From Elusimicrobia bacterium GWA2_62_23 (GTDB lineage: Bacteria > Elusimicrobiota > Elusimicrobia > Elusimicrobiales > UBA9959): 64,000 nucleotides of DNA. The stretch spans positions 64,879 through 128,878 of the forward strand of contig MGTV01000008.1 of NCBI GenBank assembly GCA_001799635.1, written 5' to 3'. Shown here piece by piece: positions 34,420-43,372 of the stretch (the first letter of the stretch is position 1; the number at the start of each line of letters is the position of its first letter). The notes beneath the pieces are model-generated. The model did no database searches and was not told the DNA's origin. It was given only the letters and a program-made list of their open reading frames with translations. The position numbers and the translations under genes were made by a program.

Positions 34420-34457
34420 AGTCTAGCAGGTCACCCCGACAGCGTGCTGTCGGGGTG
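34420..34457 (-). repeat. dispersed palindromic repeat, copy C, upstream of brnT
   Basis: A perfect 11-bp palindrome (CACCCCGACAG 34432-34442, CTGTCGGGGTG 34447-34457, loop CGTG). On the minus strand it is followed by a 3-4 nt spacer and CCTGCTAGACT (TGCTAGACT = 34428-34420), facing brnT. It is the best formed of three copies. Confidence 0.8.
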
Positions 34458-34471
34458 CGGGCGTGAAAGAA

Positions 34472-34500
34472 GAAGGGCCGCTTTCGGGCGGCCCTTTCTT
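34472..34500 (-). terminator. terminator after the glycosidase-like gene
   Basis: Stem AAGGGCCGC 34473-34481 with GCGGCCCTT 34488-34496 and a 6-nt loop; T-rich tails lie on both sides. It directly follows the minus-strand stop at 34503 and could also insulate the reverse direction. Confidence 0.75.
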
Positions 34501-34502
34501 GG

Positions 34503-35531
34503 TTAGTCTTCCAGCACCAGTACGCGGTAGGGGGGGAGGTAGAGGTTGCTGCCGCCGGGCAGCAGCTCCTCCAGGTAGCGTTTGCGTTCAAAGAGCGGGC
34601 GCCAGCCTTTGAGCGCGGCGGCGTTCAGCGGCACGTTGGCGTAGGAGGGGTTCAGGATTATTATGCGCTTGCGCCCCCAATGCCGGAATACCGTAATGTC
34701 CAGCGCCGGGTCCAGGCCGGCCGGGCGCTCGCCGGGCTTGGCCTTCGCCAGCAGCGGCCCCAGCCGCCGTACTTCGGCCGCCAGGTCGGTGAATATGCGC
34801 CAGCGCTCGGGCGAGGCAGCCGCGTCGGAGTATTTGAAATAGAAAACGCCGGCGGCCCCGCGCGCCAGGGACAGGTAAGTCATGAACCGCGCTTCTTCCG
34901 CCGTGGGGAAGCGCCCTATGCGCTTGGCCCGGCGCTGCGGGTACTCCAGCCAGTTAAAAGCCTGCAGCACCGCCCACACCGGCTTGCCGGGGCGCTCTTT
35001 ATCCAGCGCCATGCCGCCCTGCCGCGTCAGCGTTACCTGCTGGCCCAGGGATTCCAGCCGGAGATGCGGCACCGGATACCAGTCCACCATCAGCGCGTCC
35101 GCCGCGGCGCCGTAGGAAAGCGCCGCCATTCCTTCGCCCATTACAAAAGCGGTTTTCTGCCGGGGGGACCAGGCCTTCACCTTCTTGTCCAGCTCCGCCA
35201 GGCTGGCCGGGGAGAATCGGTGGATCTCGGGCTCGTCGTAAAGGTACCAGGCCAGCACCGGCCAGCGCTTGGCCTCTTTCTCAAGGGGAGAGCCCAGCAC
35301 CTTATCGGGCGAAGCCACCATTTTCAGGTCCAGCCTGCCGGCTTCGGCCGCCAGCGCCGCCAGTTTCTCCGGGGCGGGTTCGTAGGTCTGAAAACAATTA
35401 AAGCCGCCGTCCTTTAAAACCTTAAGTTCCGCCGGCTGGGTTATGCCGTACATGCAGACGGGGAAAAAATCTCCGGCGTTAAGCCCGGCCGGCGGCAGCG
35501 CCAATAGCGCGAGGAGGGGAATAAATTTCAT
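34503..35531 (-). CDS. secreted glycoside-hydrolase-like TIM-barrel protein
   Basis: 342 aa with a signal peptide (MKFIPLLALLALPPAGLNAG). The order of motifs resembles a TIM-barrel glycosidase: FPVCMYGITQPAELKVLKDGGFNCFQTY (strand 1 and helix), LAWYLYDEPEIHRF (an acidic pair at a strand end, like a catalytic acid), ALMVDWYPVPH (strand), KPVWAVLQAF and AGVFYFKYSD. A short beta-domain ends the protein (IIILNPSYANVPL). No named family can be assigned from the sequence alone. Secretion and the putative Asp/Glu pair suggest action on a polysaccharide; nearness to the exopolysaccharide locus is consistent with that but not proof. It is a single-gene unit on the minus strand. Confidence 0.62.
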   Translation of the reverse strand: MKFIPLLALLALPPAGLNAGDFFPVCMYGITQPAELKVLKDGGFNCFQTYEPAPEKLAALAAEAGRLDLKMVASPDKVLGSPLEKEAKRWPVLAWYLYDEPEIHRFSPASLAELDKKVKAWSPRQKTAFVMGEGMAALSYGAAADALMVDWYPVPHLRLESLGQQVTLTRQGGMALDKERPGKPVWAVLQAFNWLEYPQRRAKRIGRFPTAEEARFMTYLSLARGAAGVFYFKYSDAAASPERWRIFTDLAAEVRRLGPLLAKAKPGERPAGLDPALDITVFRHWGRKRIIILNPSYANVPLNAAALKGWRPLFERKRYLEELLPGGSNLYLPPYRVLVLED

Positions 35532-35606
35532 GCTACGATTCTAGCAAATCATGATTTGGTATATATTGGCCCTGCCATGCCAAAATCACAAAAATCACAA
35601 TTTTCG

Positions 35607-35636
35607 TTGACATGTATCAGGACTTCTATGTAATAT
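35607..35636 (+). promoter_or_regulatory. promoter of the FecR-like/BBP2 pair
   Basis: TTGACA at 35607-35612 and TAATAT at 35631-35636 with 18-nt spacing. The start at 35671 has GGGAGG at about 35658-35663. AT-rich repeats (AAAATCACA twice) precede the -35. Confidence 0.6.
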
Positions 35637-35670
35637 TAGTAACGATACAGTACCAATGGGAGGTAGAGTA

Positions 35671-36441
35671 ATGAAATTGTTCCATCTTGTCGCTATCGCG
35701 GCGCTCGCCGCTTTCGGCGGAAATCTTTTCGCGCAGGCCCCTGCCGCTCCGGCCAAGCCCGCCGCCAAGCCGGCTGCCGCTCCGGCCAAGCCCGCTGCCA
35801 AACCCGCCGCCAAACCCGTGCCCGCCAAAGGCATGAAGATCACCAAGATCACCGGCACCGTCAATATCATGAAGGACGGCGTAATAGTTAAGACCCTCAA
35901 ACCGGGCGACGCCATCCCCGTGATCACCGACAACAAGCTCTCTTTCGCCGTGGTGGAAGGCACCATGGAAGTGGAAGCCGGCGGCAAGACCATTACCGCC
36001 ACCACCGGTTCCAACTTCACCGTCACCTCCAACAACGGCCAGGTGAACGTGGCCCTGGGCGCCGGCGCGCCGGTGGCCGTGCGCACCGAGTCGGGCAACA
36101 ACGTGGTGCTCACTCCCAATTCCGAGATCAAGATGATCACCGCCAATGAAAAGGTGGAGATCAAGGTTGAAAAGGGCAACGCCGTGGTAAGCAACGCCGC
36201 CGGCGGTGAAACCCAGAACCTGGCCGCCGGCCAGACCGTCAGCGTGACCGCCCTGCCGCCTCCTCCTCCGCCCGCCGCGGTCACCCCCGTAGTTGCCGAA
36301 GACGCCCCGCCCGTCACCGACGGCACCGTTACCGCCGACACCGTCCTGCCGCCGCCGCCGACCAGCACCGTTAATCCCACGCAGGAAACGGAAGAGTCCG
36401 TGGTTGCTGAGACCCCCGTGGTCAGCGAGTCCACCCCGTAA
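35671..36441 (+). CDS. FecR-like secreted protein
   Basis: 256 aa from ATG 35671, which has GGGAGGT just upstream; an in-frame ATG at 35656 precedes that site. The signal peptide ends near Ala-Gln at about 22. Residues 23-50 are Ala/Pro/Lys repeats (PAKPAAKPAA). Residues about 53-205 match the FecR domain: ITKITGTVNIMKDGVIVKTLKPGD, EGTMEVEAGGKTITATTGSNFTV, VVLTPNSEIKMITANEKVEIKVEKGNAVVSN. The last 50 residues are Pro/Thr/Val-rich. FecR-domain proteins in exopolysaccharide or cell-surface loci are thought to bind or sense periplasmic/outer-membrane partners. It lies 26 nt before a beta-barrel gene, a frequent pairing. Confidence 0.8.
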   Translation: MKLFHLVAIAALAAFGGNLFAQAPAAPAKPAAKPAAAPAKPAAKPAAKPVPAKGMKITKITGTVNIMKDGVIVKTLKPGDAIPVITDNKLSFAVVEGTMEVEAGGKTITATTGSNFTVTSNNGQVNVALGAGAPVAVRTESGNNVVLTPNSEIKMITANEKVEIKVEKGNAVVSNAAGGETQNLAAGQTVSVTALPPPPPPAAVTPVVAEDAPPVTDGTVTADTVLPPPPTSTVNPTQETEESVVAETPVVSESTP

Positions 36442-36467
36442 GCGGCCGGAATTCAGCCAAGGAGAAA

Positions 36468-37637
36468 ATGATGAAGAACCTTTTAATCGCCCTAGCCCTG
36501 GTCCTGCCGGCCGCCAACGCGGCCGCCCAGCAGAACCTCAAGCTCGGCACCCTGGAAATACACCCGCAGGTGGCCATGCAGGCTTCCTACGACAACAACA
36601 TCTACCTGGTCAAGCAGGCCCCCAAGGGCGCCATGATCAGCCGCAACGCCTTCGGCGTCAACCTGCTCAATAAAGTAGGTTCCCGCCTGGACCTGCGCGG
36701 CGGCTACACCCTGGAACTGCTCGGCTACGGCGCCAACAAGGCCAACAACGACGCAGCCCACCACCTGGCCAACCTGGGCGCCGAGTGGCGCCTGCCCAAG
36801 AACATGTCGGTTTCCATGGACGACAGCTGGATGCAGACCACCGACCAGGCCACGTCGGAACTCACCGCCCGCGCCAAGCGCGTGCAGAACACCGCGGCCT
36901 TCGGCTTCGAAGCCCCCATCCGCGGCAAGTTCGGCTTCAACCTGGCCGCGCAGCACACCTACCACAACTACCTCATCGGGGCCAACAGCTCCCTGGACCG
37001 CCAGGAAATGCTGGTAGGCGGCGACATCACCTACAAGCTGCAGCCCAAGACCCGGCTGTTCGTGGCCTACCGCTACGGCACCCTGGCCTACAAGGAAGCC
37101 GCCGACGAAACCAACGATTCCACCTACAACAACGTGGACTTCGGTATCACCGGCAACATCGCGCCCAAGATCACCGGCACCGCCAGGGCCGGCGTGCAGT
37201 ACCGCAATTACGCCAACGACCTCGGCACCGCCGACAACGACGTGACCACCGCCGGCTACAGCCTGCAGTTCGTCTGGAAGCCCGTGGAGAAGACCGACGT
37301 GGTCATTTACGGCAAGCGCGGCAACGTGGAATCCTCCTACGGCACCAGCCGCTACTACACCTCCACCACCGGCGACCTCACCGTAAGCCGCCAGGTGCGC
37401 AAGGTGAAGGCCAGCCTCGGCTTCAACTACGAGACCAACGCCTATCCCGAGCTGAGCGCCGGCACCAGCAAGAAGCGCCTGGACACCAACACCGGCTTCC
37501 GCTGTAACGCCGAGTACTCCGTGCAGAAGTGGCTCAAGGCGGACCTGGGCTACACCTATAAGCACCGCGCCTCCAACGAGAACGACTTCGAGTACAGCGA
37601 CAATATAGTGGGCCTGCAGCTCAAGGGCATGTTCTAG
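36468..37637 (+). CDS. BBP2-like outer-membrane beta-barrel protein
   Basis: 389 aa, AAGGAG at about 36460 and two ATGs (36468, 36471). A signal peptide ends at Ala-Ala-Ala-Gln. The mature protein is a run of amphipathic strands with aromatic girdles, ending in the aromatic F (LQLKGMF), the C-terminal sorting signal of outer-membrane barrels. The opening LEIHPQVAMQASYDNNIYLV and later RAGVQYRNYANDL resemble the putative beta-barrel porin 2 (BBP2) family linked to exopolysaccharide export gene clusters. It probably forms the outer-membrane exit or an accessory barrel for the polysaccharide system starting at 37.7 kb. Strong terminator follows. Confidence 0.8.
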   Translation: MMKNLLIALALVLPAANAAAQQNLKLGTLEIHPQVAMQASYDNNIYLVKQAPKGAMISRNAFGVNLLNKVGSRLDLRGGYTLELLGYGANKANNDAAHHLANLGAEWRLPKNMSVSMDDSWMQTTDQATSELTARAKRVQNTAAFGFEAPIRGKFGFNLAAQHTYHNYLIGANSSLDRQEMLVGGDITYKLQPKTRLFVAYRYGTLAYKEAADETNDSTYNNVDFGITGNIAPKITGTARAGVQYRNYANDLGTADNDVTTAGYSLQFVWKPVEKTDVVIYGKRGNVESSYGTSRYYTSTTGDLTVSRQVRKVKASLGFNYETNAYPELSAGTSKKRLDTNTGFRCNAEYSVQKWLKADLGYTYKHRASNENDFEYSDNIVGLQLKGMF

Positions 37638-37653
37638 CCTTAAGCGCAAAAAG

Positions 37654-37686
37654 AAAGAGCCGCCGGCAAAACCGGCGGCTCTTTTT
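37654..37686 (+). terminator. strong bidirectional terminator after the BBP2-like gene
   Basis: A 13-bp perfect stem (AAAGAGCCGCCGG 37654-37666, CCGGCGGCTCTTT 37672-37684) with a 5-nt loop and T runs on both sides. It separates the barrel gene from the convergent phosphatase gene. Confidence 0.92.
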
Positions 37687-37698
37687 ATTGGGGGGGAA

Positions 37699-38136
37699 TT
37701 ACTTCGCGGCTTTCTTTACCAGTTCCAGCACGCAGCTCTTCACGGTCTTCATAATGCGCGCGTAACCCTCGTCGGAGCCGCCCATGGGGTCGGGCAGGTC
37801 CCCGCCGGCGCCGCAGTAGTCCAGGAAAAGCTTCATCTTGCGCATGCTCTGGGGGAACTTGTCCGCCAGCAGAGCCTCGTGCCGCGCTTCCATAACCAGC
37901 ACCAGGTCGGCCCAGTCTATGTCCGCCTCGGTCACAAGGCAGGCCTTGTGCGCCGCAGCATCCGCGCCTTCGGCCTTTAAGAACGCCGCCACCTGCGCCG
38001 GCATGCGGTAGTAGGGCTGCGCGGCGGTGCCGCGCGAGCGCGCCTCAAAACCCGCCGCCGCCCCGTAGCGGCGCAGCAGCGCCTCCGCCGCGGCGCTGCG
38101 GCACACATTCCCCGTGCAGACGAATAACACTTTCAT
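37699..38136 (-). CDS. low molecular weight protein tyrosine phosphatase (Wzb-like)
   Basis: 145 aa. The P-loop C7-T-G-N-V-C-R13-S is complete, and the acid DPMGGSDEGYARIM (Asp-Pro) is present near the C-terminus. The family dephosphorylates tyrosines; Wzb-type members remove phosphate from the Tyr-rich tail of Wzc-type co-polymerases. Here a Wzc-like protein with a Tyr cluster is encoded at 40621, a natural substrate. The gene is transcribed away from the polysaccharide genes. TAGAAT ends 7 nt before the ATG, so the transcript may be leaderless. It shares a palindromic intergenic region with the O-antigen-ligase-like gene. Confidence 0.93.
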   Translation of the reverse strand: MKVLFVCTGNVCRSAAAEALLRRYGAAAGFEARSRGTAAQPYYRMPAQVAAFLKAEGADAAAHKACLVTEADIDWADLVLVMEARHEALLADKFPQSMRKMKLFLDYCGAGGDLPDPMGGSDEGYARIMKTVKSCVLELVKKAAK

Positions 38137-38143
38137 CCCGTAA

Positions 38144-38184
38144 ATTCTACCTTATTCGGGCGGGCCCTCCGAATAAGGTAAAAT
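38144..38184. promoter_or_regulatory. divergent, mirror-image promoters around a 12-bp palindrome
   Basis: TACCTTATTCGG (38148-38159) and CCGAATAAGGTA (38169-38180) are perfect inverted repeats around a 9-nt GC-rich loop. Each outer end is part of a -10: minus strand TAGAAT (38149-38144, 7 nt before the phosphatase ATG), plus strand TAAAAT (38179-38184, 6 nt before the ligase-like ATG). A dimeric regulator at the palindrome could control both directions. Confidence 0.65.
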
Positions 38185-38190
38185 TCCTTC

Positions 38191-39870
38191 ATGGAAGCGC
38201 TGCTCCTGGGTTCAATAGTCTTCGCGCCGCTGGCCTTCGCCGCGGTAGAGCCCTGGGCATTCGGCCTGCTCTACGCCGTCTTCTTCGGCCTGGCCGCGCG
38301 CATCTATACCAGGGGCCTGGACCAGAATCCCAACCCCCTGTATAAGAATCTCCTGCCCGCCGTGCTCGGCGTGGCGCTCATCGGCCTGCTCCAGGCCATA
38401 ACCGAGCGTCCAATTAACGCCCCGTCGGCCATTCTCTTTACCGTGTGGCGGCCAAGCACGCTGAACGCCGTGGTCACCTGGCTGTTCTACGCCGCCGTCC
38501 TTTACACCGTGCCGCAGATCATCCGCACCCCGGCGCAATTACAAAGGCTGCTGTGGACTATTTTCGGGGTGGGTGTCCTGGTCGCCTTGATCGGCATGTT
38601 CCAGAAGACCGGCGAGAACACGTTGGTATATGGCCTGAGGAGCGTGCACGCCCAGCCTTACGGACCTTTCGTGAATCGGGACCATGGAGCGTCTTTCCTG
38701 GCCTTGGCCGCCATGGCGGGCCTCGGGATATTTTTCTCCGGCTTCAGGGGGCTGACCGCGCATCAGAGCAGAGGCAAGTTCTTTGACCTGCTTGCGGTCC
38801 AGCTGCTCAAGCTGGTAATGCTGTGTTCCGTGGTTTACGGCATATACCGCACCGGCAGCAGGGGCGGGCTTCATTCTTTTGTTATTGCCTCCGCCGTTCT
38901 CGGCATGCTTGCCGCCGTGGCGCTGCGCGTAAAAAGAGCGAAGGTTTCCGCTTTTGCCGCCCTTTTTATCCTACTGGCCGGCTACACGGTTTTTGTCCTG
39001 CAGGATAAAAAGCTTATGGGGCTGGAGGGGGGGCAATTCGATTCCTCTGTGCGGACGCGTTTTTCCATGTACCGTTCAAGTTGGAACATGCTAACCGACT
39101 TCCCCGTTTTCGGCTCCGGTCTGGGCGCGGTGGAACACGCCTTCCCTCCCTATAAGCTGCCTGATATTTCCGCTGGGGAACTGGTCCGTCACGTTCACAG
39201 CGAATGGCTGGAACTCTTTATACAGACCGGTATTGCCGGGGGGCTGCTGTATTTTCTCGGGTTGGGAGCCGCTCTGTGGGGCGTTTTCCGGGTGTGGGCG
39301 TCGTCGTACTCGTTCACGCTTAAGGCCCTGGCCGGCGGCGCGTTTGGAGCCGTTCTGGCAGCTATCGTGCATAATGGAGCGGAGTTTGCCCTTCGCATGC
39401 CGGCCAATGCGCTGATATTTTACACGCTAATAGGCGCGCTGGCTTCTCCGGGGGCATTGGGAAAAGCCCCGGACTCCGACGAAGAAGAACCCGCCCCGCC
39501 GCGCCCGGCCCCGTTAAAATACGCGGTGCCTGCCGCTTTCCTGGCCGCCTTGCTTTCCCTTGCCGCAATTCCGCCGGTCCTTGCCTGGCAGGCAGCCATG
39601 GCGGCGCGCCAGGCCGACCCTGAACTTAAGATAACTTTGCTCGCAACCGCCCTTAAGTGGCGCCCCGACCCCCAAACCGCTTTCCAGTTGGGTGGCGAGT
39701 ATTACAATCAGGCGCTAAAGTCCGCTGCTCCCTGCCCCCTGATCAAGGCCTCGCGCGAAGCCATACAGCCTTATCTCGAACGGGTGCCAGCCAACCCCTT
39801 TCTCGCCGACTTGGACCTCAAACTGCGTCACCAAAGTTACACCTGCTCCCGCCCCCGGCCCAATCATTAA
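38191..39870 (+). CDS. O-antigen ligase / polymerase-like membrane protein (Wzy_C)
   Basis: 559 aa with about 11-12 membrane helices. The Wzy_C/O-antigen-ligase core is visible: YGPFVNRDHGASFLALAAM, then RTGSRGGLHSFVIAS, and LTDFPVFGSGLGAVEHAFPPYK with the conserved His-rich loop VRHVHSEWLELFIQTGIAGGLLYFLGL. The last about 110 residues form a soluble helical tail. The protein would polymerise or ligate lipid-linked glycan in the inner membrane. It begins the plus-strand polysaccharide gene run. The ATG is 6 nt after a -10 box with no ribosome site. There is a second, different Wzy-like gene at 53092. Confidence 0.85.
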   Translation: MEALLLGSIVFAPLAFAAVEPWAFGLLYAVFFGLAARIYTRGLDQNPNPLYKNLLPAVLGVALIGLLQAITERPINAPSAILFTVWRPSTLNAVVTWLFYAAVLYTVPQIIRTPAQLQRLLWTIFGVGVLVALIGMFQKTGENTLVYGLRSVHAQPYGPFVNRDHGASFLALAAMAGLGIFFSGFRGLTAHQSRGKFFDLLAVQLLKLVMLCSVVYGIYRTGSRGGLHSFVIASAVLGMLAAVALRVKRAKVSAFAALFILLAGYTVFVLQDKKLMGLEGGQFDSSVRTRFSMYRSSWNMLTDFPVFGSGLGAVEHAFPPYKLPDISAGELVRHVHSEWLELFIQTGIAGGLLYFLGLGAALWGVFRVWASSYSFTLKALAGGAFGAVLAAIVHNGAEFALRMPANALIFYTLIGALASPGALGKAPDSDEEEPAPPRPAPLKYAVPAAFLAALLSLAAIPPVLAWQAAMAARQADPELKITLLATALKWRPDPQTAFQLGGEYYNQALKSAAPCPLIKASREAIQPYLERVPANPFLADLDLKLRHQSYTCSRPRPNH

Positions 39871-39873
39871 TTT

Positions 39874-39882
39874 TGATATAAT
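39874..39882 (+). promoter_or_regulatory. extended -10 box, probable leaderless start of the export lipoprotein gene
   Basis: TGA-TATAAT at 39874-39882. The ATG at 39889 follows after exactly 6 nt, so the expected transcription start coincides with the start codon. No ribosome site exists. Confidence 0.55.
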
Positions 39883-39888
39883 ATATAT

Positions 39889-40557
39889 ATGAAAATTGGG
39901 GTAGGAATCGTCCTTTTTATCGGGCTTGCCGGGTGCATACCTTCAAAGCCTAATATAGCGTCAAAACAGCCTGAAACCGCTCCCGCGGCGGTCCAGCAGG
40001 CGGCCATAGAGCAGCGCCTTATCCAAAGCGCGCTGGAACAGCAGAACAAAAGCCAGGTTAACTACAAGATCCAGGCCGGCGACCTGCTGGAAATAGCCGT
40101 ATTCCAGGAAAAAGACATGGACCGCGCCGCGCGCGTGAGCGGCAACGGCACCATAACCTTCCCTCTGGCCGGCAACCTCAAACTGGCGGACCTCACCGTT
40201 CCCGAAGCCGAAAGCTTCCTGGCCGAAAAACTGGCCGAATTCTTGGTGAAGCCCCAGGTCACCGTGCTCATAAAAGAGTACGGCAACAAACAGATCTACG
40301 TGCTGGGCGAGGTAAAGAAGCCCGGCTCCATACAGCTGCCCGCCGAGCGCCGCCTTACCGTGCTGGAGGCCATAACCCTGGCCGGCGGCTTTACCGACCT
40401 GGCCGCGCCCGACCGCACCAAGGTGCTGCGCAACGCCAGCGGCCAGAACCTCAATATCCCGGTGGAAATATCCCGCATCACAAAGCAGGGGGACAAAAGC
40501 GCGGATATCTTCCTTGAACCCAACGACACCGTCTACGTCCCGCAGAGTTTCTTCTAA
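39889..40557 (+). CDS. Wza-like polysaccharide export lipoprotein
   Basis: 222 aa. Lipoprotein signal with LAGC (Cys16). Residues about 58-140 form the Poly_export domain (YKIQAGDLLEIAVFQEKDMDRAARVSGNGTITFPLAGNLKLADLTVPEAESFLAEKLAEFLVKPQVTV) and 140-220 an SLBB domain (KQIYVLGEVKKPGSIQLPAERRLTVLEAITLAGGFTDLA). Family members form the outer-membrane channel or periplasmic ring for polysaccharide export. The protein is shorter than E. coli Wza (379 aa), having one SLBB domain and no C-terminal barrel helix, so the BBP2-like barrel at 36468 might supply the outer-membrane pore. It precedes the Wzc-like gene by 63 nt. Confidence 0.93.
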   Translation: MKIGVGIVLFIGLAGCIPSKPNIASKQPETAPAAVQQAAIEQRLIQSALEQQNKSQVNYKIQAGDLLEIAVFQEKDMDRAARVSGNGTITFPLAGNLKLADLTVPEAESFLAEKLAEFLVKPQVTVLIKEYGNKQIYVLGEVKKPGSIQLPAERRLTVLEAITLAGGFTDLAAPDRTKVLRNASGQNLNIPVEISRITKQGDKSADIFLEPNDTVYVPQSFF

Positions 40558-40580
40558 ACCGAATTTAATTAGTTAAATCT

Positions 40581-40600
40581 CCCCGGCCGCACGGCCGGGG
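40581..40600 (+). other. GC-rich hairpin between the export lipoprotein and Wzc-like genes
   Basis: CCCCGGCC 40581-40588 pairs with GGCCGGGG 40593-40600 across a 4-nt loop. It has no T run, so it is not a classic terminator. It may trim or attenuate expression between the two genes. Confidence 0.5.
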
Positions 40601-40620
40601 CTAACCGGTGTACTACCCTT

Positions 40621-42375
40621 ATGGCAGAAGAAAAAGAACTTGAATTCGATCTGAGCTACTACACGGAACTCATACTCCGCCGACGCTGGATAGTTCTGTC
40701 CGTCTTTGTTTCGGTAATGCTGATAGCGGCGCTGATAACTTTCAATACCCGCGCCATTTACCAGGCCCAGGCCCTGCTGGTGATCGAGAAGGAACGCGGC
40801 AATAACGTGGTTTACCAGGGCGGCCCCACGGTAGAACGCAGCAACGAGGACTATTATCAGACGCAGTACAAACTCCTCAAGAGCGAAGCCCTGCTTAAGA
40901 CCGTTTATAAGCGCCTGGAACTGGAAAAGGTCCCCGAATTCGCCGGCGTTTACGGCTACCGAAAGCTTATAAAGCCGGTGACCATCGCCCCCGTTCCGCG
41001 CAGCCGCCTGGTCTACATAAAGGTGGATTTCTACGACCCCCGCTTGGCCGCTAACATAGCCAACACCATCGCGGCTGTTTACATAGAGCAGAACCTCTCC
41101 AACCAGCTTTTTATTTCAAAGGACGTGCTGACCGCCCTGCAGAATGAGAAGGGCTCCGGTTCCCGCGCCCTGTACGAGTCCCTGCCGGCGGTGGTTAACA
41201 ACGTCCTCATCCAGGATTTGAAGCGTGAGGTGGTAAAGCTGCAGTCACAGCTTGCCGAGGCCTCCGGCCGCTATACGCCCAAGCATCCGCAAGTGGTTTC
41301 CCTGTCCGCCAACTTAACTACCCTCCAGGGCCAGTTGAAGTCCGAGACCGACAAGATCATTCAAAGCCTTAAGATAGATCTCTCCGGCCAGTTGATGGGC
41401 AATAATATCCGCCTGATCGACGCCGCTGTTCCGCCGTTGAAGCCCATAAAGCCCAGGAAAGGGTTTAACATGCTCCTGGCCTTAATAGGCGGGTTCGTGC
41501 TGGGTCTTTTCGCCGCCGCGCTGGTGGAGTTCATAGACCAGACCATACGCACACAGGAAGATGTCGAAAATAAACTTGGGCTGCCGTTCCTCGGGATAGT
41601 GCCTCTCACCCGCCAGATAAAAGACCAGTCGGCCTATAATCACCTCCTGCTGCAGGAGCATTCTTTGATAAGCGAGTCTATCCGTAATCTGCGCACCATG
41701 GTGGATTTCGCCGAGGTCGGCAAAAAGAACAAGGCCCTTATAGTTACCAGCACGGTGCAGGGCGAAGGGAAAAGCTACGTGGCGGCCAACCTGGCCGTGG
41801 CGGTAGCGCAGGCCGGCGAAAAAGTTCTCATCGTGGACGGCGATTTGCGCCGCTCCAACCTCCACAAGGTTTTCCGCGTTTCCAATGCCAAAGGTTTGAG
41901 CGATTTTTTAGCCACCGGCAAGAACAGCGAAGACCTGCGGCCTTTGATCCAGCCGACCGACGTCCCCGGACTTTTCATTTTAACCTGCGGTCCCAGGCCC
42001 CCGAACCCTGCGGAGCTTCTGAATACTCCGCGTCTCAGCGCCTTCCTGGCCTGGGCCGGGGAAGATTATGACCGGGTAATTGTGGACTGCCCTCCCATGT
42101 TCCCTATCAGCGACGTGCTGCTGTGGGGGAAATATATTAGCAACTGTATTTTTGTCACCGCCTTCGGCAAAACCCGTGTTCCCATTATCAGGACCGCCGT
42201 GAAGAGGATCATTTCCTCGGGCATAAAAGTCCTCGGGTCTGTGGTCAACATGTCTAAGTTCGGCGGGCTGTCGTACTCTTATTACGGCTATTACCAATAC
42301 AATTACAACTACGGGCCGGATGCCGTGGACGGGGAAAAAGGGCATACCCGCAAGAGAACCCCTGTAAAGGCGTAG
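40621..42375 (+). CDS. Wzc/CapAB-type polysaccharide co-polymerase with BY-kinase domain
   Basis: 584 aa. The Wzz part has TM1 (about 24-46), a periplasmic coiled-coil region (60-280) with PLKPIKPRKG before TM2 (about 283-305). The cytoplasmic tyrosine-kinase domain follows: Walker A STVQGEGKS (381-385 the GEGKS core), Walker A' VDGDLRR (D406, D408), Walker B VIVDCPP (D489). The C-terminus holds a tyrosine cluster (SYSYYGYYQYNYNY) that in Wzc is autophosphorylated and controls chain length and export. The phosphatase at 37699 is the likely counterpart. The gene follows the export lipoprotein, the normal order in Wzx/Wzy-type loci. Confidence 0.95.
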   Translation: MAEEKELEFDLSYYTELILRRRWIVLSVFVSVMLIAALITFNTRAIYQAQALLVIEKERGNNVVYQGGPTVERSNEDYYQTQYKLLKSEALLKTVYKRLELEKVPEFAGVYGYRKLIKPVTIAPVPRSRLVYIKVDFYDPRLAANIANTIAAVYIEQNLSNQLFISKDVLTALQNEKGSGSRALYESLPAVVNNVLIQDLKREVVKLQSQLAEASGRYTPKHPQVVSLSANLTTLQGQLKSETDKIIQSLKIDLSGQLMGNNIRLIDAAVPPLKPIKPRKGFNMLLALIGGFVLGLFAAALVEFIDQTIRTQEDVENKLGLPFLGIVPLTRQIKDQSAYNHLLLQEHSLISESIRNLRTMVDFAEVGKKNKALIVTSTVQGEGKSYVAANLAVAVAQAGEKVLIVDGDLRRSNLHKVFRVSNAKGLSDFLATGKNSEDLRPLIQPTDVPGLFILTCGPRPPNPAELLNTPRLSAFLAWAGEDYDRVIVDCPPMFPISDVLLWGKYISNCIFVTAFGKTRVPIIRTAVKRIISSGIKVLGSVVNMSKFGGLSYSYYGYYQYNYNYGPDAVDGEKGHTRKRTPVKA

Positions 42376-43350
<975 letters not shown>

Positions 43351-43372
43351 ATCGGAATTCGCGACTGCCAAC

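Noticed and set aside
24155-34457. Integron attC sites for cassette-like accessory genes
   Set aside because: The palindromes lack the paired RYYYAAC/GTTRRRY core sites, and no integrase gene is in the window.
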